NCBI RefSeq assembly: GCF_016595465.1
Contig: NZ_JAENIK010000013.1
Span: 186,001-250,000, forward strand
Reading direction: 5' to 3'
Length of the DNA: 64,000 nt
DNA from: Luteolibacter yonseiensis
GTDB taxonomy: Bacteria > Verrucomicrobiota > Verrucomicrobiia > Verrucomicrobiales > Akkermansiaceae
Notes under the pieces: generated by a model
Seen by the model: the letters and a program-made list of their open reading frames with translations, nothing else
What the model was told of the DNA's origin: nothing
Databases searched by the model: none
In this document: positions 48,720 to 56,478 of the stretch, in pieces
How the letters are laid out: each line of letters begins with the position of its first letter
Numbering within the stretch: position 1 is the stretch's first letter
Program-made: the position numbers and the translations under genes

Positions 48720-49066
48720 GGTGATTTGTTGCTTTTTTTCTTATTGTGCTCAGCGCGGCGGAGTTTTAAGTTTTTGAAACTATTAGAACCTGGTTTCACC
48801 GTCGGATCTTTCGGTTTTTTCGGGATCACATGATCTCCCTGAACCGCAGATGGCGGAACAGTGCTTCCTTTGGTCGTGCGTGGATGAGGAGTCATGATCT
48901 CACCTGTGATATCATCACGCATCACGCCTCCATTTCGGGCAATATTATCAGATTTTGCCTTATCAAGGGCGATTTTTGTAAAATCTTTTCCGGGTCTCAC
49001 ACTTGGATGGTCAGCAAGGTGGCCGTAGGTATCCCCCTTCGATAGTCCTCGTCGAGGGACAGTCAA
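48716..49066 (-). CDS. HNH-type nuclease toxin C-terminal module
   Basis: 116 residues. The C-terminus reads VQGDHVIPKKPKDPTVKPGS, then NSFKNLKLRRAEHNKKKSN, an HNH/Endo VII-like pattern (Asp-His metal pair, NSFxNL, final HNKKK). It has no signal or N-terminal delivery domain, so it looks like the detached tip of a polymorphic toxin (the first 45 residues may be linker). It sits directly before its probable immunity gene. Target would be DNA. Alternative: a free-standing restriction-like HNH protein. Confidence 0.55.
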   Translation of the reverse strand: MTVPRRGLSKGDTYGHLADHPSVRPGKDFTKIALDKAKSDNIARNGGVMRDDITGEIMTPHPRTTKGSTVPPSAVQGDHVIPKKPKDPTVKPGSNSFKNLKLRRAEHNKKKSNKSP

Positions 49067-49440
49067 TTACCATAGCCTTCGAAATTGCCGACAGCAGTCC
49101 TCTCGACCAAGAGGTCCGGAACATCGAAAAGGCCCTCAATTGCGGTATCGACTCAGTGGTCGTGATTTCGGACAGCAGCCCGCACTTCGCCGAAATTCAG
49201 CAGGCGGCCAAGGCACGCGGCATCTCAATCGAAAAGGTCACCTTCATGGAATCCGACTCCATAGGTGGATACTTCGCCTCGCTCGGAGCCACGCTGGCAT
49301 CTTACGAAACAACCTCTCGAGGGTACAGAGTTCGTGTCCATCAGGCAGGTATGTCTGAACGCGAACGCGAGGAAAGGCTCGCCGCCATCCACAGGGCGAT
49401 AGCGGAACACCAAAAAGACAACCAGCTGAAGCCCGAGTAG
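49003..49440 (+). pseudogene. C-terminal fragment of a larger plasmid/conjugation-type protein
   Basis: The frame from about 49050 reads ITIAFEIADSSPLDQEVRNI and EKALNCGIDSVVVISDSSPH, resembling the alpha/beta end domain of conjugation-associated proteins (a pattern like AVEISVTT...E..NI.KCLAAGFD). The start codon is inside sequence antisense to the toxin gene (49003-49066), so the N-terminus is missing. The C-terminus (SEREREERLAAIHRAIAEHQ) is helical. I recall the family pattern but cannot name it. Probably a decayed relic of the same mobile element as the recombinase. Confidence 0.5.
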
Positions 49441-49651
49441 CTCAGGCTGCCGCTCTGCAGAAAACACAGCCAACGACACACGGAGCTTGAGCCCGGCGAA
49501 CAGCTGCTCCGTCTTTCAGGACCAAAGGCAGGGCCAGGAAACCTGAAAGCTGATAGATGTGTCCACATCGGGCATGCCCCGGGGCCTTGAGATTACGAAA
49601 AATTTCTCAGAAGCTTTCGCACCCGCGCCGGCATGCGGTCCAATCGCGTAC

Positions 49652-49972
49652 CTATGCGGAAAGCATGTCTTGGTTCGGGTCCGGCTTGTCCGCATCGAAT
49701 CCTTTGGAATAGGAGAAGAGATCCTTGTGAAGGTACTCCACGAACTTCTCACGCTTCTCCTTGTCCAGCTTGTTCCAGATCGCGAGGTTCAGGGTGCGGG
49801 CGACCTTCATCATCATCTTGAGCGTGAGCTTGCGGCCGGATCGGGCACGCTGCACCTGCTTGTAGGTGAGCTGCTCTTCCGACGCCTCGACCAGATCGTG
49901 GCTCTCGAGGCCCCACTTCTCCATTACCGCTATCAGGGGCTGCGGCCCGAAATCTCTCTCTTCTTCGCTCAT
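49652..49972 (-). CDS. small conserved protein, paralogue of 50010-50528
   Basis: 106 residues from the ATG at 49970-49972 (MSEEERDFGPQPLIAVM). It shares a pattern with the next gene upstream: DFGPQPL, NH/SHDLVEASEEQLT, KQVQRARSGRKLTLKMM and REKFVEYLHKDL. The KxVQxARxGRxLT segment looks like a short HTH, so DNA binding is possible. I recognise it only as a small family recurrent in Verrucomicrobiota; function unknown. Its C-terminus (KGFDADKPDPNQ) lacks the HTH domain present in the paralogue. Confidence 0.6.
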   Translation of the reverse strand: MSEEERDFGPQPLIAVMEKWGLESHDLVEASEEQLTYKQVQRARSGRKLTLKMMMKVARTLNLAIWNKLDKEKREKFVEYLHKDLFSYSKGFDADKPDPNQDMLSA

Positions 49973-50009
49973 CATCTTAAGGGGTTTGTTGGCTGGTATC
50001 GGTTCGAGT

Positions 50010-50528
50010 TCAAGCATTCCTTGGCTGTCCGATTTCGATTCGGAGAAATTCCGACAGCTTCCTGATCATAGTGCCCGAGGGCTCATGGCCGCCAGCCTCC
50101 CAAGTAAAGAATGTTCCCTCCGTGACTCCGAGGCGCTTTGCCATCTCCTTCTGGGTAAGGCCGAGGCTTTTCCGAGCCGCCCTGATGCGGTCGGCAAGCG
50201 CGGAACTTGAGGTCATCCATGCGTCCCGATCCTTCCGAAAACAATGAAGACTGAATTGTAAAAAGTAGCTGTGAAGATGCTTGTGAAGGTAGGGCACGAA
50301 TTTCTCGCGGTCTTCCTTCGGCAGTTTCATCATCACCGTCTCGTTCAGGGCGCGGGTGAGCTTCTGCATGAGGTGCAGCGTGAGCTGGCGGCCCTTGCGG
50401 GCTTTCTGCACCTGCTTGTGGTTCAGTTGTTCTTCGGAAACCTCCACCAATTCATGATTGGTCAAATTCCAGCGCACCATCAGGCCGTCGAGCGGCTGTG
50501 GTCCGTGATCGCGTGTCAGTTCATCCAT
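50010..50528 (-). CDS. small conserved family domain fused to an XRE HTH
   Basis: 172 residues from the ATG at 50526-50528 (MDELTRDHGPQPLDGLMVRW). Residues 1-90 are the paralogous domain (NHKQVQKARKGRQLTLHLMQ). Residues 105-172 are a Cro/C1-type HTH: ALADRIRAARKSLGLTQKEM then AKRLGVTEGTFFTWEAGGHE. An internal ATG at 50216 could make the HTH as a separate 68-residue protein, so it may be a fusion or two overlapping products. Probably a DNA-binding regulator. It is divergent from the molybdate-locus regulator. Confidence 0.65.
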   Translation of the reverse strand: MDELTRDHGPQPLDGLMVRWNLTNHELVEVSEEQLNHKQVQKARKGRQLTLHLMQKLTRALNETVMMKLPKEDREKFVPYLHKHLHSYFLQFSLHCFRKDRDAWMTSSSALADRIRAARKSLGLTQKEMAKRLGVTEGTFFTWEAGGHEPSGTMIRKLSEFLRIEIGQPRNA

Positions 50529-50780
50529 GCGCGGGGTGTATCGCATTTCCCAAAAACCACCTACGAAAAAAATCCGCCCATGACCGTGACCGCTTGCGGG
50601 GATGAATTCCCCGCATCCCGGAGGGCGGCAATAGGCTTGCCCCTGGCTGGGGCGACGGTCCATCCTCGGACAGTGGATGGCCGCGCAGGCCGGAGGAACC
50701 CGTAGACCACGCTCATGAAAAACACCGACCTCAATCGCGGAGCCAGCGCCAGGAATGCCACGATCATATCACCACCATCC

Positions 50781-51848
50781 ATGATCCTAGCATCCCGTCA
50801 AAGCCGTTCCAATTCCGTGCAGGCGATGCGCGTCGCCCGCGACTGGTCGCAGGCGGAGCTGGCCAAACGCTCGGGCATCTCCCGGGCGGCCGTCAGCGCG
50901 ATCGAGGGAGACCGGCTCACGCCTTCCGTTTCCACGGCGCTCTCGCTGGCAGGAGTGCTGGGCTGCACGGTGGAGGAGCTTTTCGGAAGAAATGCCAAGC
51001 CAGCACCGGGCGGGCCGACATGGGCATGGCAACCGTGGCAGGAGCCGTGCCGGTATTGGGAGGCGGAGGTTTCCGGCAGGCGGCTTTTTTATCCGGTGGA
51101 GGCGACATCGCTCAATCCCCTGCCGCCCGATGGTATTTGGAAAAACGGGGTATCCCATGATTCGCAATCCGCCTCCGCCGAAATGACGCTGACCGTCGCC
51201 ACCTGCGATCCCGCCGCCGGGTTGCTCGCGCATGAGTACGCCCGCGAATCCGGTTTCCGCATGTTGGTCTTTCCACGCGGTGGCGGTGCCGCGCTGGAGC
51301 TGGCGAAGCAGCGTGGCATCCATATGGCCGCGGTGCATCGGTCCACCGGGAAGTCGCCGGACCGGAACGCCGCATCCGCACGAGACACGCTGGGTGCGAA
51401 TTCACGCCTGCTGCGTGTGGCTGCCTGGGAATCCGGCATCGCGCTGCCGTCCGACAGCCGCGTGAGTTCGGTGAAATCCCTTTCCAAACAAGCCACGCGA
51501 TGGGCAGCCCGCGAACCGGGGTCAGCCGCACGAGAATGCCTCGACCATCTGCTGGAAGGAAAAAAGCCGCAGGGGCGGGAGGTCGAAGGCCACCACGGCG
51601 TGGCCGGAGCGGTCCGCGCCGGATGGGCGGACGCGGGCATCTGCGTGAAGCTCCCGGCGGTGGAGGCACGGTTGAACTTCCTGCCGATCCAGAACGAGGC
51701 GCTGGACTTCTGTTTCCACGCTTCCCTTGAAAACGACCCGCGCGTGCAGGCGCTCATCCGCGTGCTGCGGAGCCGCCGCTACCGTCAGATGATCGACGAG
51801 CTGCCGGGCTACGACGCCCGCCTCACCGGAGAGCTGGCCTCTGTCTGA
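50781..51848 (+). CDS. XRE-family regulator with PBP-like (molybdate-type) domain
   Basis: 355 residues from the ATG at 50781; an ATG at 50715 would add 22 residues and cannot be excluded, and neither has a good ribosome site. The N-terminus is an HTH (QAMRVARDWSQAELAKRSGI, then SRAAVSAIEGDRLTPSV). The C-terminal about 260 residues resemble PBP_like/substrate-binding domains found in molybdate regulators (LTVATCDPAAGLLAHEYARE, GHHGVAGAVRAGWADAGICV, EALDFCFHASLENDPRVQAL). It is followed by a barrel protein, modA and modB, so it probably senses molybdate and controls them. Inference from order and fold. Confidence 0.72.
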   Translation: MILASRQSRSNSVQAMRVARDWSQAELAKRSGISRAAVSAIEGDRLTPSVSTALSLAGVLGCTVEELFGRNAKPAPGGPTWAWQPWQEPCRYWEAEVSGRRLFYPVEATSLNPLPPDGIWKNGVSHDSQSASAEMTLTVATCDPAAGLLAHEYARESGFRMLVFPRGGGAALELAKQRGIHMAAVHRSTGKSPDRNAASARDTLGANSRLLRVAAWESGIALPSDSRVSSVKSLSKQATRWAAREPGSAARECLDHLLEGKKPQGREVEGHHGVAGAVRAGWADAGICVKLPAVEARLNFLPIQNEALDFCFHASLENDPRVQALIRVLRSRRYRQMIDELPGYDARLTGELASV

Positions 51849-51875
51849 AACCTTTTCCCCAAACAAACACCCGCC

Positions 51876-53261
51876 ATGAATCGAAAACTACTCGCACCAC
51901 TGAGCGTTGCCATTCTCACCATTTCCAACTCCAGCCACGCGGCGGAGAAGGAGGTCACATTGTTCAATGGATGGCTCCGTCAGCAATACCCCGGGAGCCA
52001 GCCATGGGACATCGGAGCGGAACTGCGCGGCCGCTTTGAAAACAAGGACGACGCCGGGGTGAACGCTTCCACCGACTTCGTCCCCGGCATCGCCGAAAGC
52101 CGCGAGGCATTCTATTTCCGGGAGAAGATCCACGTGGGTTACAAATCGGAATGGATCGGTGGATTCGTCGAAGGCCGTGACGCGTCAGGCCACGAGGACG
52201 AGAAGGCGGACGATGTCTTCGACCTCCATCAGGCCTATCTCACGCTCGGAAACGCGAAGGAATTTCCCCTCACCGCACAGATCGGCCGGCAGGAGCTTTC
52301 CTATGGCGACCAGCGGTTCGTCGGCAAAGGAGACTGGAGCAACTACGGGCGCTCTTTCGACGCGGTGAAGCTGCGCCTTGAAAACCCGTTCGGCTGGGTG
52401 GACGCCTTCACCAGCCGCGTGGTGCTGCCCGACGACGGTAATTTCAACACCAGCAATGACTATGATTATTTTTCCGGCATCTACGCGGGATCAAAAAAGC
52501 TCATGCCATGGCAGGACACACAGGTCTATTTCCTTGCCAGAAACTATGGGAAACAGGCTCCGAACGCCATCGGCACCGGCAACCCCGGATCCCCCTCCAC
52601 GCAGCGCGACATCTACACCCTCGGCACGTTGTGGAAATCGAACGCCGACGCGTTCGGCGGCTGGGATTATAGTTTGGAAGCCGCCTTCCAGTTCGGCAGT
52701 GTCTATAACTCCGCCCAGGATGCCCGTCTCGACCAGCGGTCGCACGCGCTCTTCCTTGATGGCGGCCACACATGGGACAACATCTGGAGCACGCCCCGCC
52801 TCGGCATCGGCTATGAATATGGTTCCGGCGATGGCGATTCGACGGATGGCAGGGTGGAAACGCTGGAAAACCTTTTCGGCACCCAGCACCGCCCGTATGG
52901 CCTGATGGATCTCGCCGGCGCGCGGAACATGCACATCCCCAAGCTGGCCTTCTCCATGAAGCCGGTGAAAGGCCTCACCTTTTCCGTCGACTACCTCACC
53001 TTCATCCTCGCGGACACGGGCGATCTCTTCTACCCGGAATCCGGCGGCGGCCGCAACGCCAACGGCTATGGCATCAACTCCGGCTACGGCTCCTACGTCG
53101 GTTCGGAAATCGACATCTATGCGAACTATGCCGTCACCAAATGGTCGAACGTCCAGCTCGGCTACGGCCACTTCTTCACGGGAGACTACATAGAAGACTC
53201 CGTGGGAACCGCCGCCGAGGACGCGGATTGGTTCTACACACAACTCACCCTCACCTTCTGA
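51876..53261 (+). CDS. outer-membrane beta-barrel protein (alginate-export-type porin)
   Basis: 461 residues with a signal peptide (MNRKLLAPLSVAILTISNSS, cut near AA). The body shows alternating beta-strand sequence of a barrel (AELRGRFENKDDAG, FREKIHVGYKSEWIGGFVEG, LTAQIGRQELSYGDQRFVGK) and ends with WFYTQLTLTF, the aromatic C-terminal strand recognised by the BAM machinery. It resembles Alginate_exp-type porins. Placed between the regulator and modA, spaced 27 and 7 bases, it may admit molybdate or a chelate across the outer membrane. Substrate is inferred from position only. Confidence 0.78.
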   Translation: MNRKLLAPLSVAILTISNSSHAAEKEVTLFNGWLRQQYPGSQPWDIGAELRGRFENKDDAGVNASTDFVPGIAESREAFYFREKIHVGYKSEWIGGFVEGRDASGHEDEKADDVFDLHQAYLTLGNAKEFPLTAQIGRQELSYGDQRFVGKGDWSNYGRSFDAVKLRLENPFGWVDAFTSRVVLPDDGNFNTSNDYDYFSGIYAGSKKLMPWQDTQVYFLARNYGKQAPNAIGTGNPGSPSTQRDIYTLGTLWKSNADAFGGWDYSLEAAFQFGSVYNSAQDARLDQRSHALFLDGGHTWDNIWSTPRLGIGYEYGSGDGDSTDGRVETLENLFGTQHRPYGLMDLAGARNMHIPKLAFSMKPVKGLTFSVDYLTFILADTGDLFYPESGGGRNANGYGINSGYGSYVGSEIDIYANYAVTKWSNVQLGYGHFFTGDYIEDSVGTAAEDADWFYTQLTLTF

Positions 53262-53268
53262 AAAACAC

Positions 53269-54009
53269 ATGAAACCGTTATCCATCCTCCTATCACTTTT
53301 TCTCGCCTGCCAACTGACGGCGGCGGAGATCACCGTCTTCGCCGCGGCCAGCCTCACCGACTCGCTGAAGGAAATCGCGGCAGGCTATGAAAAGGCCACC
53401 GGCGACAAGGTGCGCTTCAACTTCGCCGCGTCCAACACCCTCGCGCAGCAGATCCAGGCAGGGGCACCCGCCGACATCTTCTTCTCGGCGGACGAAGCGA
53501 AAATGAACGCGCTCGACGCAGCCGGACTCGTCATGAAGGACACCCGCAAGGACCTGCTGGGAAACAGTCTCGTTATCATCACTCCGGAGCCGGGCGTGAA
53601 AATCTCCGCGCCGGAAGACCTGCTCAAGGGCGACATCAGACGCCTCTCGCTCGGTGATCCCAAGGCCGTCCCGGCGGGAGTCTATGCGAAGGAATGGCTG
53701 GAGAAAGCCGGCCTGTGGAAGAAGCTGGAACCGAAGGTCGCCCCTGCCGAAAACGTCCGCGCGGCCATGGCCGTGGTGGAATCCGGAAACGCGGAGGCGG
53801 GCATCGTTTACAAGACGGACGCCGCCATTTCCAAAAAGGTCCGTATCGCGCTCGCCATCCCCGCCACGGAAGGACCGAAGATCACCTACCCCGCCGCTGT
53901 CGTGAAAGACTCGCGCCAACCGGACGCCGCGCGGAAATTCCTCGTCTACCTCGCGGACAAGACCGCGGACGACACCTTCGTCAGGTTCGGTTTCACGGTG
54001 ATTGATTGA
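53269..54009 (+). CDS. modA: molybdate ABC transporter periplasmic binding protein
   Basis: 246 residues, with a signal peptide (MKPLSILLSLFLACQLTAAE). ModA signatures: ITVFAAASLTDSLKEIAAGY, VRFNFAASNTLAQQIQAGAP, ADIFFSADEAKMNALDAAGL, LGDPKAVPAGVYAKEWLEKA, and GNAEAGIVYKTDA for the anion pocket. Delivers molybdate (or tungstate) to ModB. It starts 7 bases after the barrel gene. The modA stop is followed by a 211-base gap holding a composite palindrome before modB. Confidence 0.93.
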   Translation: MKPLSILLSLFLACQLTAAEITVFAAASLTDSLKEIAAGYEKATGDKVRFNFAASNTLAQQIQAGAPADIFFSADEAKMNALDAAGLVMKDTRKDLLGNSLVIITPEPGVKISAPEDLLKGDIRRLSLGDPKAVPAGVYAKEWLEKAGLWKKLEPKVAPAENVRAAMAVVESGNAEAGIVYKTDAAISKKVRIALAIPATEGPKITYPAAVVKDSRQPDAARKFLVYLADKTADDTFVRFGFTVID

Positions 54010-54073
54010 CCCCGGCTGTTGCGGAGGCCTATGCTTTTTGCCACCGGCGCCAACCTACACAGGAGCGCGCTTT

Positions 54074-54177
54074 GGAGGGTGGACGCCATCGTCCACCCGG
54101 CCGGTGGAGAACAGGAAAAAAGCCTCACACTTTGTTCCGCAGCACATCGACTTGGTGGACGAGGGCGTCCACCCTCC
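54074..54177. repeat. composite REP-like inverted repeat between modA and modB
   Basis: GGAGGGTGGACGCC (54074-54087) and GGCGTCCACCCTCC (54164-54177) are perfect inverted repeats. Each arm folds on itself as well: GGGTGGACG/CGTCCACCC (54077-54098) and GGTGGACG/CGTCCACC (54154-54173). The structure suits a REP or small MITE. Confidence 0.75.
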
Positions 54178-54220
54178 TCAAGGCCCCCCTTCTCTCCGCT
54201 CGAAACCGCCCCATCCTGCC

Positions 54221-54886
54221 ATGACCGCCGAAGAAATCCAGATCGTCCTCTTTTCCGTGGCGATGGCGTTGCTCGGCACCCTGCTGATCCTGCCGCCGGG
54301 TGTGGCCCTCGCATGGCTTCTGGCGAGGAAGCAGTGGCCGGGGAAAAGCCTCGTCGAGACATTCGTCGCCCTGCCGCTGGTGCTTCCCCCCGTGGTCACC
54401 GGACTCGTCCTGCTACGCCTCTTCGGCAGGCGGGGACCCGTCGGAAGCTGGCTGGACCAGACATTCCAGACAGACATCGTTTTCACCTGGAAGGCCGTGG
54501 TCATCGCGCTGTCCGTGATGGCGATCCCACTGCTGGTGAAAAACGCACGCGCAGCCATCGAGGAGGTCAGCCCCGAGTTGGAACAAATGGCCCGCACCCT
54601 CGGCGCGCCGGAGTGGCGGGTGTTTTTCTTCATCACCCTGCCGCTCGCCAGACGCGGCATCCTCGCCGGCATGTTGCTCGCCTTCGCCCGCGCGCTCGGC
54701 GAATTCGGAGCCACCATCATGGTGGCCGGAAACATTCCCGGAGCCACCACCACACTCTCCGTCTCCATCTACCAGCACGTGCAGCTCGGACAGGACGACA
54801 CCGTCTGGAAGCTCGCCGCCATTTCCGCGGCCATCGCCTTCTCCGTGCTTTTCATCAGTGAGATGTTGGTGAAGAAAAAGAAGTGA
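54221..54886 (+). CDS. modB: molybdate ABC transporter permease
   Basis: 221 residues from the ATG at 54221 (MTAEEIQIVLFSVAMALLGT), a typical ModB length. Five to six helices are visible; the permease loop reads LEQMARTLGAPEWRVFFFIT, then LPLARRGILAGMLLAFARAL with GEFGATIMVAGNIPG, which is the ModB signature. The ATP-binding partner ModC is not present downstream: the next gene begins 350 bases on and is unrelated. The transporter must recruit a ModC encoded elsewhere. Confidence 0.92.
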   Translation: MTAEEIQIVLFSVAMALLGTLLILPPGVALAWLLARKQWPGKSLVETFVALPLVLPPVVTGLVLLRLFGRRGPVGSWLDQTFQTDIVFTWKAVVIALSVMAIPLLVKNARAAIEEVSPELEQMARTLGAPEWRVFFFITLPLARRGILAGMLLAFARALGEFGATIMVAGNIPGATTTLSVSIYQHVQLGQDDTVWKLAAISAAIAFSVLFISEMLVKKKK

Positions 54887-55127
54887 TCATGCCCTCATGC
54901 GGCATCACCCGCAGCTCATACGTCCGCTGTTGTCTGAAGCTGGAACCCTGGCCATCAACCGGCCTCCACTGATCCACAGGGTACGGATTTCGCCCTCGCG
55001 GCGATGATCCCGCAAATGTCTTTTGGTGGCAGTTCGCACTGAAATCCCGCACGACGCACGGCTGCGGAATTCTTTCACAAACAAATAAACCTTTGATTAT
55101 CAGTCACAAACATCCAACCAAAATATC
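54887..55127. other. intergenic region after modB
   Basis: No modC or other gene is seen. A short inverted repeat (ATGCC/GGCAT at 54891-54907) follows modB closely. The end of the region is AT-rich (about 55070-55127) ahead of the sigma-54 site. Confidence 0.4.
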
Positions 55128-55143
55128 TGGCACCTGCATTGCA
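55128..55143 (+). promoter_or_regulatory. second sigma-54 promoter
   Basis: TGGCACCTGCATTGCA fits TGGCACGNNNNTTGCW at all defined positions except the seventh (C for G), with exact GG-GC spacing. The predicted start site is near 55154, giving an 82-base leader to the membrane protein at 55236. An AT-rich tract lies immediately upstream, and no activator site was identified. Confidence 0.68.
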
Positions 55144-55235
55144 AGGAAATCAACAGGGATAGCACGCCTCGCGGATGGCGCACTTCCGTCAGCTCCGACG
55201 ATCCGCCCGAATGAAAGAACCGAAGCCAATCCATC

Positions 55236-55637
55236 ATGCGAACTTCCAATGACACCCTGCCACCCTACGGTCCCGCTGCGGAGATCTACCGATCCGCAAA
55301 CCGGAATCTGGTGATGGCGTTGTTGCTGCTCGGCGGAATCATTGCTGGAATCTTGCTCACCGCCTTTCCGGGGCTGGATGTGGGTGCGACCGGATTCGAT
55401 CCGTGGGATGTGGTTCTAGGAACCTGTATCTCCGTATTCCTCGCATCGTTGTTCGCGATCATGCTGATGTATATCAGCGATGTCCACGCCCCCGCGCATC
55501 TGGTGGCCTTCACGATGGCGATGCACGCCGGAGCGTTCGGATTCTGCGCCTTGCTCCACTTCACCGACAGCCCTCTTCAGCCTCCGTACTCCGGGTATGC
55601 GGAGAATAAGGTATGTTTGAATTTGGGGGCGAAGTGA
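55236..55637 (+). CDS. small membrane protein, probably sigma-54 dependent
   Basis: 133 residues with three hydrophobic helices (about 28-46, 63-87 and 93-110): LVMALLLLGGIIAGILLTAF, DVVLGTCISVFLASLFAIML and LVAFTMAMHAGAFGFCALLH. The ends are polar. I do not recognise the family. It lies 92 bases after a near-consensus sigma-54 promoter, so its expression probably depends on RpoN and an activator. It is convergent with the lipoprotein gene. Confidence 0.6.
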   Translation: MRTSNDTLPPYGPAAEIYRSANRNLVMALLLLGGIIAGILLTAFPGLDVGATGFDPWDVVLGTCISVFLASLFAIMLMYISDVHAPAHLVAFTMAMHAGAFGFCALLHFTDSPLQPPYSGYAENKVCLNLGAK

Positions 55638-55667
55638 ACCGCCGGCGTCCACCACGGTCGTCTTCGC

Positions 55668-56129
55668 TTACCAGGCCGCGGCGCTTTCGGTCCTGGCCTT
55701 GGTACGGAACTCGCCGACCCATTGTCTCAGTTCAGGTGAAGCCTCCGAGTGGGGGACCACATAGGTCGCCGTGCCGCCTTTCCGCATGTGGCCCTTGCTG
55801 ATGACGTAGTTGTCCGCCGCGTTGAACCGACCCGCGTCCTTCCCCGACTTGTAACTGGCCAAGGCCTGTTCATCCAACCTGCTCCACATCCGGTCGAACT
55901 CGCCGATGGAGACCAGCAGCGGCCGGTCCGCGTCGTTCTTCCCGATCGTGCGCGCCGTCCCGCTCACGGTGGCCCCCGATTCCACCAAGGTCATGATGTG
56001 GAACCCGTCGGAATCCTGGTACACATGACCGAGGGTACGCCTGTTTGAAGACGAACCGCCGCCGAAGATGCAACCGGACAATGCGAAGGCCAGCAGGAAG
56101 AGGATGGTGATGCGGAGAGAGCGTTTCAT
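55668..56129 (-). CDS. lipoprotein, hypothetical
   Basis: 153 residues from the ATG at 56127-56129 (MKRSLRITILFLLAFALSGC). The lipobox LSGC is at Cys20, followed by a Gly/Ser linker (IFGGGSSSNRR). The rest is alpha/beta with charged ends (LGHVYQDSDGFHIMTLVESG, YVISKGHMRKGGTATYVVPH). No domain is recognised. Probably a lipid-anchored periplasmic or outer-membrane protein. It is divergent from gltB by about 350 bases. Confidence 0.62.
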   Translation of the reverse strand: MKRSLRITILFLLAFALSGCIFGGGSSSNRRTLGHVYQDSDGFHIMTLVESGATVSGTARTIGKNDADRPLLVSIGEFDRMWSRLDEQALASYKSGKDAGRFNAADNYVISKGHMRKGGTATYVVPHSEASPELRQWVGEFRTKARTESAAAW

Positions 56130-56478
56130 GGGATCTGAAGCCGTCCCAGTAGCCCATCCGGCAGCGGGCGGAAAGCGCGAATTCCACTCAAGACCTTCGT
56201 CAACATTCATCCGGTTTCGCCGCCCGACCCCGCTCCCCACACTCCGCATCCAGCCGGATGGCTAGTCAGATCGAATCACTGATTTCAGGCCCGCCTCTAA
56301 CCCGTTTGTGCCTCCATCCTCCCCTTCCACGCAGCTTGACAGGTTGTCATACGATAATCAGTTTCTCAGATGTCGCCGGATGGATGGGTTTTCACGTCCC
56401 TCCCATTCGTCGGCGGAACATCTCTTTCCCGCCCCGCGCGGATGCAACCACCGCCTCCCGTCATTTTCCAACCACTCC
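56130..56478. other. upstream region of gltB
   Basis: About 350 bases between divergent genes. TGACA-GGT-TGTCA (56337-56349) is a perfect short palindrome that could bind a regulator, and TTGACA (56336-56341) has no matching -10 box. The frame upstream of the gltB ATG is open back to 56308 but has no family character. Confidence 0.4.

Noticed and set aside
54855-55052. Minus-strand 65-codon frame after modB
   Set aside because: No recognisable domain; overlaps the modB end and lacks a ribosome site.
56336-56364. TTGACA as a -35 box for gltB
   Set aside because: No -10 hexamer at 16-18 bases; only a short palindrome remains.
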